From: Clostridium sp. CAG:433
Lineage (GTDB): Bacteria > Bacillota_I > Bacilli_A > RF39 > UBA660
Assembly: GCA_000433675.1 (NCBI GenBank)
Contig: FR893546.1
Span: 8,518 to 53,367 of the forward strand
Length of the DNA stretch: 44,850 nt
Direction of reading: 5' to 3'
Shown here: in pieces, positions 8,487 through 16,288 of the stretch
How the letters are laid out: each line of letters starts with the position of its first letter
How positions within the stretch are numbered: position 1 is the first letter of the stretch
Translations under genes and position numbers: made by a program
Notes under the pieces: generated by a model
What the model was told of the DNA's origin: nothing
The model's input: the letters and a program-made list of their open reading frames with translations, nothing else
The model's database searches: none

Positions 8487-10940
8487 ATGGATCATAGTAG
8501 AGATAGATTAGAAGAAAATAACATAGTAAGTGAAATAGAAACATCATTCTTAGAGTATTCAATGAGTGTTATTGTAGCCCGTGCGTTACCTGACCTTAGA
8601 GATGGTTTAAAGCCAGTTCACAGAAGAATTTTATGGTCAATGTATGAATCAGGTTATACACCAGATAAACCTCATAAAAAATCGGCACGTATTGTCGGTG
8701 ATGTTATGGGTAAATATCATCCACATGGAGATTCAAGTATATATGAAGCAATGGTTCGTATGGCACAAGATTTTAGTTATAGAAATATGCTTGTTGATGG
8801 ACATGGTAACTTTGGTAATATAGAAGGATATGGTGCAGCAGCAATGCGTTATACTGAATCAAGACTTTCAAAGATTTCACTAGAATTATTAAGAGATATT
8901 AATAAAGATACAGTAAATTTTATACCAAACTTTGATGAAACAGAAAAAGAACCTGAAATATTACCTTCAAGATTTCCAAATATTCTTGTAAATGGTACTA
9001 TGGGTATTGCTGTTGGTATGGCAACAAATATTCCACCACATAACTTAGGTGAAGTAATTGATGGATGTATTGCTTATATAGATAATCCTGAAATTGATAC
9101 ACTTGGATTAATGGAACATATTAAAGGGCCAGATTTTCCAACAGGTGGTATTATTTTAGGAAATAGTGGTATTAAAAAGGCTTATGAAACTGGTAGAGGA
9201 ACCATTACTATAAGAAGTAGGGCAAGAATTGAAGAAGAAAATGGTAAACATTATATAATTATTGATGAAGTTCCTTATGGTGTTAATACAATGGAACTTA
9301 AAAATAAAGTTGCAGAACTTGTCCACAATAAAACTATAGAAGGTATAGCAGATTATCATACAGATTTAAAAAATGGTGTAAAAATAACTATTACACTTAA
9401 AAAAGATGCAAATGCACAAGTTGTATTAAACAATTTATATAAACATACACAATTTCAAACTAATTTTGGAATAATATTCTTAATGTTAGATAAAGGTGTT
9501 CCAAAAACACTAGGATTAAAAGATATTATTTCAAAATATATTGAATATCAAAAAGAAGTAATTATAAGAAGAACAAAATTTGATCTAGATAAAGCAGAAA
9601 AAAGAGTTCATATATTAGAAGGTTTAAAAATTGCACTCGATCATATTGATGAAGTAATTAAATTAATTAGAGGCTCTAAATCAGATGAGGAAGCAAAAGC
9701 TGGTTTAATGAGCAAATTTGGTTTAAGTGAAATTCAATCAGATGCGATTCTAGAAATGAAGTTAAGAAGATTAACAGGATTAGAAAGAGATAAAATTGAG
9801 AACGAATTAAATGATTTATTAGAAAAAATTAAAGATTTGAAAGCAATTTTAGCATCAGACGAACGAATTTTCGGTATAATTAAATCAGAATTATTAGAAA
9901 TTAAAGATAAATATGCTGATGAAAGAAGAACAAGTATTGATATGACAGCTATTGATTATATAGAAGATGAATCATTAATACCTGTAGAAGATATAATTGT
10001 TACATTAACGAACAAAGGTTACATAAAAAGACTTACTACAGACACTTATAAAGTACAAAATAAAGGTGGTGTAGGAGTTAAAGGTATGTCTACTAATGAA
10101 GAAGATTTCGTTGAAAAGATGGTAACAGTTAAGACTCATGATTATATATTATTCTTCTCAAATAAAGGAAAAGTATATAAAATAAAGGGTTACGAGATAC
10201 CAGAATTTAGTAGACAAGCAAAAGGATTACCAATAATTAACTTATTACCAATTGAAAAAGATGAAAAAATTAATTCAATATTAAGAATTTCAAAGGATGA
10301 TAATAGTGATTATATTACATTTGTTACTAGAAAAGGATTAGTAAAGAGAACAAAAATTGAAGAATTTGATTCAATTAGAAAAAGCGGTAAAATCGCAATT
10401 ACATTAAAAGAAGATGATGAACTATTGTTCGTTACAAAAACTGATGGTAACAATGAAATAGTTATAGGTTCATCAAATGGAAGATTAGTTAGATTTAATG
10501 AAAATGAAATAAGAGTTATGGGCAGAACTGCAAGTGGTGTTAAAGGTATTGAAATACCAGAAGATGCTATTTGTGTAAGTGCTGAAAAGGTTGATCCAAC
10601 AAGCGATATATTAATTATTACAGAAAATGGCTATGGAAAACGTACAAATATTGAAGAATATCGTTTAACTCATAGAGGTAGTAAAGGTGTTAAAGCATTA
10701 AATGTTACAGAAAAGAATGGTAATTTAGCTGCTGTTAAGAATGTAAATGATGATGAAGAGTTAATGATTATTACAAATAGCGGAATTATTATTAAAATAC
10801 CTATGAATCAAGTATCTAAAATGAGTAGGGTAACACAAGGTGTTAGATTAATTAACTTAAAAGAAAATCAAAAAGTTACAACAATTGCTACTACAAAAGA
10901 GGAAAATGAAGAAGAAAATACTGAAGAAACTGTTGAATAA
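8487..10940 (+). CDS. gyrA: GyrA, DNA gyrase subunit A
   Basis: DNA breakage-reunion subunit of gyrase. 817 aa, full length, with the catalytic tyrosine Y122 in AAMRYTESRL. The quinolone-determining stretch reads HPHGDSSIYEAM with Ser83 and Glu87, the susceptible-type residues of Gram-positive GyrA. The C-terminal beta-pinwheel (about 500-800) contains repeated TRKG and SNGR blades, and the GyrA-box region QNKGGVGVKG lies near 525. An acidic tail EENEEENTEETVE ends the protein. AGGAGG precedes the ATG, ten bases after gyrB. The terminator at 10926 overlaps the stop codon. Confidence 0.99.
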   Translation: MDHSRDRLEENNIVSEIETSFLEYSMSVIVARALPDLRDGLKPVHRRILWSMYESGYTPDKPHKKSARIVGDVMGKYHPHGDSSIYEAMVRMAQDFSYRNMLVDGHGNFGNIEGYGAAAMRYTESRLSKISLELLRDINKDTVNFIPNFDETEKEPEILPSRFPNILVNGTMGIAVGMATNIPPHNLGEVIDGCIAYIDNPEIDTLGLMEHIKGPDFPTGGIILGNSGIKKAYETGRGTITIRSRARIEEENGKHYIIIDEVPYGVNTMELKNKVAELVHNKTIEGIADYHTDLKNGVKITITLKKDANAQVVLNNLYKHTQFQTNFGIIFLMLDKGVPKTLGLKDIISKYIEYQKEVIIRRTKFDLDKAEKRVHILEGLKIALDHIDEVIKLIRGSKSDEEAKAGLMSKFGLSEIQSDAILEMKLRRLTGLERDKIENELNDLLEKIKDLKAILASDERIFGIIKSELLEIKDKYADERRTSIDMTAIDYIEDESLIPVEDIIVTLTNKGYIKRLTTDTYKVQNKGGVGVKGMSTNEEDFVEKMVTVKTHDYILFFSNKGKVYKIKGYEIPEFSRQAKGLPIINLLPIEKDEKINSILRISKDDNSDYITFVTRKGLVKRTKIEEFDSIRKSGKIAITLKEDDELLFVTKTDGNNEIVIGSSNGRLVRFNENEIRVMGRTASGVKGIEIPEDAICVSAEKVDPTSDILIITENGYGKRTNIEEYRLTHRGSKGVKALNVTEKNGNLAAVKNVNDDEELMIITNSGIIIKIPMNQVSKMSRVTQGVRLINLKENQKVTTIATTKEENEEENTEETVE

Positions 10941-10952
10941 CGGTTTCTTTTT
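10926..10952 (+). terminator. gyrA terminator
   Basis: A 9-bp stem (10926-10934 with 10939-10947, one G-U) with loop GAAT is followed by five T. It overlaps the end of gyrA. Confidence 0.85.
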
Positions 10953-10977
10953 ATATTTTAACGTACAAAAAACGAAC

Positions 10978-11001
10978 AAAATATTTCCCGGGAAATATTT
11001 T
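10978..11001. promoter_or_regulatory. Noc-binding sequence inside a 24-bp perfect palindrome
   Basis: The core ATTTCCCGGGAAAT (10983-10996) is identical to the published B. subtilis Noc-binding sequence. The symmetry extends to 24 bp, and the palindrome is flanked by direct repeats CGAACAAA (10973-10980 and 11002-11009). Noc is a CTP-binding ParB paralogue that spreads from such sites and blocks division over the nucleoid. The site lies about 40 bp before the SRP RNA promoter and about 630 bp before the first parS. No noc gene is in the window, so function is inferred from the exact motif. Confidence 0.85.
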
Positions 11002-11039
11002 CGAACAAATCACAAACATATTTAACTAGTATAACAGGC

Positions 11040-11068
11040 TTGACAAATATAGAAAAATATTATATATT
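11040..11068 (+). promoter_or_regulatory. SRP RNA promoter
   Basis: A perfect -35 TTGACA (11040-11045), 17-bp spacer and TATATT (11063-11068). It is one of the two best-matching promoters in the window, as expected for a stable RNA. Transcription would begin near 11075. Confidence 0.85.
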
Positions 11069-11074
11069 TTAATT

Positions 11075-11145
11075 GCACAACGGAAATATTGGAACCAGGT
11101 CAGGATAGAAATATAGCAGCCTTAACATTCCCTTTTCGTGTGTGC
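11075..11145 (+). ncRNA. ffs: Signal recognition particle RNA (short, 4.5S-like)
   Basis: RNA scaffold of the signal recognition particle that binds Ffh. The conserved Ffh-binding hairpin is visible at about 11093-11123: ACCAGGTCAGG, a small ATA/TAT stem closed by a GAAA tetraloop, then AGCAGCC. The ends GCACAACG and CGTGTGTGC pair with one bulge and are followed by a T run (11147-11153) as terminator. At about 71 nt it lacks the Alu domain found in Bacillus and Clostridium SRP RNAs. Its place near tadA and dnaX matches scr in B. subtilis. Ends are approximate. Confidence 0.9.
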
Positions 11146-11215
11146 ATTTTTTTATACATTAATTTATGTAAGAAAAATACGATACAAATATATGTACGCT
11201 TATTATGGAGAAGTT

Positions 11216-11623
11216 ATGGAAATAAATAAAATTGAACAAGAATTATTAAAACTTATTACTAAAGCAAAAGATAAGAACGAAGTTCCTATCGCAGCATTAA
11301 TAGTAAAAAATGATAAAATAATATCAAAATCTTATAATAAAGTTAATAAATCTAACAATATATTAGATCATGCTGAAATATTAGTTATAAAAAAGGCATC
11401 TAAAAAGCTTCATAATTGGAGATTAGATGATTGTGATTTATATGTTACATTAGAACCATGTTCAATGTGTAAAGAGGTTATAAGAAAATCGAGAATAAAA
11501 AATGCTTATTATTTCATAAATCAAAATGAACATTTAACAGAAAAAGAACCTAATTTTATTAAAATAGAAGATAAAATAAATTTTTCTAATAAATTAACTC
11601 AATTTTTTAAAGATAAAAGATAA
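11216..11623 (+). CDS. tadA: TadA-like tRNA adenosine(34) deaminase
   Basis: Zinc deaminase that converts A34 to inosine in tRNA-Arg(ACG). 135 aa from an ATG preceded by TGGAG; the frame extends upstream into the SRP RNA, where it is not credible. The active site is visible: H52-A-E54 (zinc ligand and proton shuttle) and PCSMC with C82 and C85 as zinc ligands. The protein is slightly shorter than B. subtilis TadA and its C-terminal half is divergent. Neighbours (SRP RNA upstream, dnaX downstream) match the B. subtilis order. Other cytidine/guanine deaminases share these motifs, but context supports TadA. Confidence 0.88.
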   Translation: MEINKIEQELLKLITKAKDKNEVPIAALIVKNDKIISKSYNKVNKSNNILDHAEILVIKKASKKLHNWRLDDCDLYVTLEPCSMCKEVIRKSRIKNAYYFINQNEHLTEKEPNFIKIEDKINFSNKLTQFFKDKR

Positions 11624-11648
11624 TGTTTCACGTGAAACATTATCTTTT
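11615..11648. terminator. tadA terminator whose stem is a parS site
   Basis: A perfect 34-nt palindrome spans the tadA stop codon and is followed by T residues. Its centre is parS site 1, so one sequence appears to serve as both RNA terminator and ParB-binding site. Confidence 0.75.
11624..11639. promoter_or_regulatory. parS site 1
   Basis: TGTTTCACGTGAAACA, an exact match to the Spo0J/ParB parS consensus. It starts immediately after the tadA stop codon. Confidence 0.95.
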
Positions 11649-11737
11649 TTATATTAATTTATACAATAAAATTTAAAACGACTTTTTATAATATTTGATT
11701 AGCCTATATTTATTAAAGTAAAATATATATTATAGAA

Positions 11738-11753
11738 TATTTCACACGAAACA
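11738..11753. promoter_or_regulatory. Degenerate parS-like site
   Basis: TATTTCACACGAAACA differs from parS at three positions, including the central GT (AC here). Flanking AGAA/TTCT arms keep the overall symmetry. It is probably a decayed or weak site. Confidence 0.6.
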
Positions 11754-11873
11754 TTCTAAAAAAACAATTTAAAACATCAAAGATGATTCTAAGTTAATAA
11801 CCAAATTATGTATAATGATTAATTTAATTATATTTTAAGATGTTCATAAATTTAATTTAATCAATATAGATAA

Positions 11874-11889
11874 TGTTTCACGTGAAACA
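11874..11889. promoter_or_regulatory. parS site 2
   Basis: Exact TGTTTCACGTGAAACA within a 30-nt perfect palindrome (11867-11896). The flanks AGATAA/TTATCT are the same as at site 1. Confidence 0.95.
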
Positions 11890-12037
11890 TTATCTAGTTA
11901 GTATTGTTTTTAAATATAAATAAAATCTATTGTATATATAACAATAATTTTAATAAAAAATGTATTTTTTTATTATATATGTACAAAGCATGTATATTGC
12001 TGATAGATTATAAATAATTATATAATCACTTATGCAA

Positions 12038-12053
12038 TGTTTCACGTGAAACA
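12038..12053. promoter_or_regulatory. parS site 3
   Basis: Exact TGTTTCACGTGAAACA within a 24-nt palindrome (12034-12057) with GCAA/TTGC flanks. Confidence 0.95.
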
Positions 12054-12211
12054 TTGCGTTGATACAAAACAAAATAAATGAAAATAATAATTGAATTATT
12101 AATAATAGAAGTAATATATTAGTGTTTTTAATAAAATATTATCAATAAAATGTTGTTAGATTTAAAATAATAAAAATTATCAATATATTGATTCTTTTAA
12201 TTAGTAAATAA

Positions 12212-12227
12212 TGTTTCACGTGAAACA
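12212..12227. promoter_or_regulatory. parS site 4
   Basis: Exact TGTTTCACGTGAAACA within a 26-nt palindrome (12207-12232). Confidence 0.95.
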
Positions 12228-12460
12228 TTATTATATTTGTATACGTATTTTAAATATAAAAAAATTATATTATGATTATCTAAATATAAAATAAATTAGT
12301 TAAGTTTATTTAAAAAAGGTAATTAAAAATAATATTCATATATCAACAAATTAATAAAATATATTTCTTAATAATCTATATAAAAATGTATTAAAAATAT
12401 ATATATATTGTTACTATTAATGAACTCTTGTTTTGATTACAAATATATAAAATTATGCAA

Positions 12461-12476
12461 TGTTTCACGTGAAACA
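12461..12476. promoter_or_regulatory. parS site 5
   Basis: Exact TGTTTCACGTGAAACA with CAA/TTG flanks, about 70 bp upstream of the dnaX -10 element. Apart from the parS sites and the dnaX promoter, I see no gene or RNA in 11649-12579, which is almost pure A/T. Confidence 0.95.
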
Positions 12477-12545
12477 TTGTTATATAATTAATAGATATTT
12501 ATTGATAAAATATAGTGATAAATGTTACTAATTTTTACTTAAATA

Positions 12546-12554
12546 TGCTATAAT
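12546..12554 (+). promoter_or_regulatory. dnaX promoter, extended -10
   Basis: TGCTATAAT, an extended -10 ending 25 bp before the dnaX ATG. No strong -35 is visible. Confidence 0.6.
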
Positions 12555-12579
12555 TAAATAGATTTATAAAGGAGGTTTT

Positions 12580-14223
12580 ATGAAATATCAAGCACTATAT
12601 AGAAAGTATAGACCAAAGACATTTGATGATGTATATGGCCAACAAATAGTGGTACAAACATTAAAAAATGTAATTAAAAATAACAAACTTACACATGCAT
12701 ATCTATTTGTAGGACCTCGTGGAACGGGTAAAACAAGTATTGCAAAAATATTTGCTAAAACAATAAATTGCTTACATCCAGAAGATGGTTTATCATGTGA
12801 AAAATGTGATATATGTATAAGTAATAATTCAAATGAAAATGTTGATATTATTGAAATGGATGCTGCATCGAATAATGGGGTAGATGAGATACGTGAAATT
12901 AGAAATCATATTACATTACTTCCAACAGTATCAAAATATAAAATATATATAATCGATGAAGTTCATATGCTAACAACAGGTGCATTTAATGCATTATTAA
13001 AAACATTAGAAGAACCACCTGAACATATAATATTTATACTTGCAACTACAGAACCACATAAAATACCTTTAACAATTATGTCTAGATGTCAGTCATTTGA
13101 ATTTAAACCAATACCAGTCGCAACAATTAAAGAAAGATTAAAATATATTTGTGCACAGGAAAACATAAATATAGATGATAAATCATTAAATTTAATTGCA
13201 GAAGAATCAAATGGTGGATTAAGAGATGCTGTTAGTATGCTAGATCAATTAAATGCATATGCAGATGGAAATATTAAATACGAAGATGTATTACTATTAA
13301 ATGGTAGAATTAATGATGATGAAATAGAAAAGTTTATGACAGAAATGGTAAATGATGATTTAAATAGTGTATTTACTAAAATAGAATCATGGCAAGAAGA
13401 AGGTAAAAATTTTATATATATATGTGAAGATTTTATTAGATTTTTAAGAAATGAACTTATAAAATTTAAGCTAGAAAATAATTCAAATATAGTAAGTTTA
13501 ATTGGTGAAAATAAGACAATAGAAGTAATAATGATTTTAAATAAAATATCTAATGATATGAAGATATCAAAAGATAAAAAAGTATTATTTGATGTAACTA
13601 TAATAAATATAACAAATATATTAAAAAACAAACAAATGTTTGAAAATGCTGCTTATGAATCAAAAAATATAAAGATAGAAAACAAAACTCCTGAAAAGGT
13701 AGAAATAAAAGAAGAAAAACCACAAACTGTGGAAGTACCAATTAAAGAAACAAAAGATTATACACTATATGATGAACTTATGAACATTAGATTAAATAAT
13801 ACACTAGGCATTGCTGATAAAACATCAAAAATAGAATATGAAAATGCAGTGGAAAACTTAAAAAATGATATATCAGATTTAAATAAATTAAAAATTATTA
13901 ATTTACTTGATGATACAAAAATAACTGCTGGATCAAAAGATGGAATAATCTTTACGACAGACAGTGACAACATATTACATGATTTGTATGATAATATGAA
14001 GTTATTAGAAGAAAGTATGGAAAGTCTTCTTGGAAAAAAAGTAAAAGTATGTATTTTATTAGATGAATTATGGAATAAAAAGAGAATAATTTATGTAGAA
14101 AAAATAAAAAACAAAGAAAAAATTGATATAATAGATGAGGAAGACATATTAAATAAAATAAAATCATTAAATACAGGAGAAAAAAGTGAATTTGATGATT
14201 TACTAGAAATTGGAGGAGAATAG
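12580..14223 (+). CDS. dnaX: DnaX, DNA polymerase III clamp-loader subunit tau/gamma
   Basis: AAA+ motor of the clamp loader that places DnaN on primed DNA. 547 aa. Walker A is GPRGTGKT (45-52). The zinc module has C64, C73, C76 and C79, and Walker B is IIDEVHML (about 124-131). The SRC arginine-finger motif is at about 168-170. The C-terminal part (about 370-547) is Lys/Glu-rich and divergent, as is usual for the tau extension. AAAGGAGG precedes the ATG. It is followed two bases after its stop by ybaB and then recR, the conserved dnaX-ybaB-recR operon. Confidence 0.98.
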   Translation: MKYQALYRKYRPKTFDDVYGQQIVVQTLKNVIKNNKLTHAYLFVGPRGTGKTSIAKIFAKTINCLHPEDGLSCEKCDICISNNSNENVDIIEMDAASNNGVDEIREIRNHITLLPTVSKYKIYIIDEVHMLTTGAFNALLKTLEEPPEHIIFILATTEPHKIPLTIMSRCQSFEFKPIPVATIKERLKYICAQENINIDDKSLNLIAEESNGGLRDAVSMLDQLNAYADGNIKYEDVLLLNGRINDDEIEKFMTEMVNDDLNSVFTKIESWQEEGKNFIYICEDFIRFLRNELIKFKLENNSNIVSLIGENKTIEVIMILNKISNDMKISKDKKVLFDVTIINITNILKNKQMFENAAYESKNIKIENKTPEKVEIKEEKPQTVEVPIKETKDYTLYDELMNIRLNNTLGIADKTSKIEYENAVENLKNDISDLNKLKIINLLDDTKITAGSKDGIIFTTDSDNILHDLYDNMKLLEESMESLLGKKVKVCILLDELWNKKRIIYVEKIKNKEKIDIIDEEDILNKIKSLNTGEKSEFDDLLEIGGE

Positions 14224-14224
14224 T

Positions 14225-14518
14225 ATGAATATAAATATGTTAATGCAACAAGCAAAGAAAATGCAAAATGATATGGAAAAGGCAAAAGAAGAGGTTAGTA
14301 AAAAAACATTTACTGCTAAACAACCATTAGTTGAAGTAGAAGTAAATGGAGATACAGAAATAACTAAAATAAATATATCTAAAGATATAGAAAAAGAAGA
14401 TATAGAAGTATTAGAAGATATGATTTTAATTGCTACAAATGAAGCAATTAGTGCTGCAAAAAAAGAAATGGAAGAAAAACTAGGTAAAATAGGACAAGGA
14501 CTTCCAAATATATTCTAA
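14225..14518 (+). CDS. ybaB: YbaB/EbfC family nucleoid-associated protein
   Basis: Small dimeric DNA-binding protein of the YbaB/EbfC family. 97 aa from the ATG at 14225, which follows TGGAGGAG and starts MNINMLMQQAKKMQNDME, the standard N-terminus. The central VEVNGDTEITKINI strand and the C-terminal helix AISAAKKEMEEKLG are conserved. An upstream in-frame start at 14210 is inside dnaX and less likely. The stop shares one base with the recR start, so translation is coupled. Confidence 0.95.
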   Translation: MNINMLMQQAKKMQNDMEKAKEEVSKKTFTAKQPLVEVEVNGDTEITKINISKDIEKEDIEVLEDMILIATNEAISAAKKEMEEKLGKIGQGLPNIF

Positions 14519-15117
14519 TGAAATATCCTAATAGTTTACAAGAATTAATAGAATATTTTAAATTGTTACCTGGTATAGGAGAAAAAAATGCTGAAAGATT
14601 AGCATTTGCAGTATTAAAATTTAGTGATGAACAAGTCGAAGGATTTTCTGATTCATTAAAAAATGTAAAAAACAAAATTAAAAAATGTGAAATTTGTAAT
14701 AATTTAACTGAAAATGATAAATGTGACATTTGTTTAGATCAAAGTAGAAGTAGTGATGTATTATGTGTTGTTGAAAATACAAAAAATTTAATTCTATTTG
14801 AAAAAGCAAATGTATTTAATGGAAAATATCATGTACTTGAAGGATTAATTTCACCTCTTGAAGGTATTAATCCAGAAGATATAAAAATAAATCAGTTAAT
14901 AAATAGAATAAAAGATGAAAAAATAAAAGAAGTAATTTTAGCCTTAACACCAAATATTGAAGGAGAAACAACTTCAGGATATATATTAAAAATGCTTGAA
15001 GGCTATGATGTATCAGTTACTAAAATAGCCGCAGGTATACCGGTTGGAGCGGATATGGAGTATTTGGATCCTCTTACAATACAAATGGCAATGCAAGGGA
15101 GAAATAAACTTTCATAA
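14518..15117 (+). CDS. recR: RecR, recombination mediator
   Basis: Works with RecO/RecF to load RecA at gaps. 199 aa, full length. The helix-hairpin-helix motif LPGIGEKNAERLAF is at 17-30. The zinc finger has C57, C60, C69 and C72, and a TOPRIM domain starts at VLCVVEN (about 81-87). The ending QMAMQGRNKL is typical. It starts in the last base of ybaB. Confidence 0.98.
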   Translation: MKYPNSLQELIEYFKLLPGIGEKNAERLAFAVLKFSDEQVEGFSDSLKNVKNKIKKCEICNNLTENDKCDICLDQSRSSDVLCVVENTKNLILFEKANVFNGKYHVLEGLISPLEGINPEDIKINQLINRIKDEKIKEVILALTPNIEGETTSGYILKMLEGYDVSVTKIAAGIPVGADMEYLDPLTIQMAMQGRNKLS

Positions 15118-15124
15118 AATTAAA

Positions 15125-15156
15125 TCCACCACATATTATGTATTAGATGAGGTGGA
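15125..15156 (+). promoter_or_regulatory. Hairpin occluding the bofA ribosome-binding site
   Basis: TCCACCACAT (15125-15134) pairs with ATGAGGTGGA (15147-15156), 9 of 10 positions, across a 12-nt loop. The 3' arm contains the bofA Shine-Dalgarno GAGGTGG. There is no T run, so it is not a terminator. Confidence 0.55.
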
Positions 15157-15161
15157 CAAGT

Positions 15162-15353
15162 ATGCTAAAAAAATTACTAAAAATAATAGTAAAAATAATT
15201 GTTAGTATAGTAGTTTTATATGGATATAATATAATAATGCAATCATTTAACCTATATATTCCAATAAATATATATACTGTTTTAATAATAGTGTTATTTG
15301 ATGGTTCTGGATTTTTAGGATTAGTTGCATTTTATTTATTAAATTTTAGATAG
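15162..15353 (+). CDS. bofA: BofA-like pro-sigmaK-processing regulator
   Basis: In Bacillus, BofA is a membrane protein of the mother cell that restrains the SpoIVFB protease until engulfment is complete. This protein has 63 aa with two hydrophobic helices (about 5-25 and 32-60), short like the family. The second helix contains VLFDGSGFLGLVAFYLL, resembling the conserved FGxPG-type turn of BofA but divergent. The call rests largely on position: in B. subtilis bofA follows recR (with yaaL between). The ATG at 15162 follows GAGGTGG, which lies in a hairpin. Sequence similarity alone would be weak. Confidence 0.65.
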   Translation: MLKKLLKIIVKIIVSIVVLYGYNIIMQSFNLYIPINIYTVLIIVLFDGSGFLGLVAFYLLNFR

Positions 15354-15371
15354 AAGTAGGTGGTGATAAAT

Positions 15372-16286
15372 ATGCTTGAAAAATATATGGAAGAACAAAA
15401 TTTAGTAACGACTGTATTACAAAAAAGTTTAAAAAATGATAAACTTGTACAGGCATATTTATTCTCATCAGATGATATTGATTATATATATAAATATGCT
15501 AAGGATTTTTCAAAGGATATTATTGGTTTAAGTGGTTTACCAAGTGAAACACTTGAAAATATATATAAAAGAATAGATAAAGATGAATATACTGAATTAA
15601 AGTTAGTAGAGCCAGATGGAAATACTATAAAGAAAAGTCAATTAATTGAGTTACAAAATAGTGTTTCAACAAAACCAGTTGAAGCAAATAAAATAATTTA
15701 TATAATTAAAAATTGTGAAAAATTAAATTCTTCATCTGCTAACTGTATACTAAAGTTTTTAGAGGAACCAGAAGATGATATAATCGCAATATTATTAACA
15801 GATAATATAAATATGGTTCTTCCAACAATAAAATCTAGATGTCAAATTTTAAATTTTAAGAATAATAACTCAAATAAAATGACAAACATTTTATTTTTTG
15901 TGGGTTTAGACATAACTGATGAAGATAAAGAAAAATTTATACATAATTCAATAGATTTCTTAATGAATATAGAAAAGTACAAAATAAATACAATGATAAA
16001 GGTTAAAAAAATTGCTTATGATGTATATAAAACCTCTGATGATTTTTTAATACTTTGTAATATTCTTTTATATATGTATGATGATTGTATACATTATAAG
16101 GTAAAAAATGAAATAAATTATATGAATGATTATAAAGAAGTAATAGATGAAATATGTTCATTAAATGATATAGAATCGTTAGGTAAAAAAATAAAAATAG
16201 TAGAAAATGTAAAAAATGAACTAGGATTAAATGCAAATATGAAATTATTATTTGATAAACTAATTATAGAATTAAGTGAGGTATAA
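15372..16286 (+). CDS. holB: HolB, DNA polymerase III delta-prime subunit
   Basis: Stator subunit of the clamp loader. 304 aa from the ATG at 15372 after AGGTGGTGAT; an ATG at 15360 overlaps that site and is unlikely. The AAA+ fold is recognisable through ANCILKFLEEPEDDIIAILL (about 118-137) and the SRC motif in IKSRCQIL. No Walker A lysine motif is visible where DnaX has one, consistent with delta-prime not hydrolysing ATP. The remaining C-terminal half is divergent. It lies three bases before ricT, the usual holB-yaaT pair. Confidence 0.93.
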   Translation: MLEKYMEEQNLVTTVLQKSLKNDKLVQAYLFSSDDIDYIYKYAKDFSKDIIGLSGLPSETLENIYKRIDKDEYTELKLVEPDGNTIKKSQLIELQNSVSTKPVEANKIIYIIKNCEKLNSSSANCILKFLEEPEDDIIAILLTDNINMVLPTIKSRCQILNFKNNNSNKMTNILFFVGLDITDEDKEKFIHNSIDFLMNIEKYKINTMIKVKKIAYDVYKTSDDFLILCNILLYMYDDCIHYKVKNEINYMNDYKEVIDEICSLNDIESLGKKIKIVENVKNELGLNANMKLLFDKLIIELSEV

Positions 16287-16288
16287 AG

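Noticed and set aside
11138..11215. Longer tadA reading frame starting at the end of the SRP RNA
   Set aside because: It would overlap the SRP RNA 3' end and its terminator; the ATG at 11216 has a proper ribosome-binding site and gives the family N-terminus.
11624..12480. Evenly spaced palindromic repeats resembling a CRISPR array
   Set aside because: The repeat is 16 bp and matches parS exactly, spacers are 98-233 bp and uneven, and no cas genes are nearby.
11649..12579. Possible genes or RNAs in the long spacer before dnaX
   Set aside because: Frames are short and broken by stops, composition is almost pure A/T, and no ribosome-binding sites or RNA folds other than parS palindromes stand out.
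14033..14040. Run of seven A in dnaX as a slippery site for a gamma product
   Set aside because: It lies in the C-terminal part, far from the position where a gamma-like product would end, and no stimulatory structure was seen.
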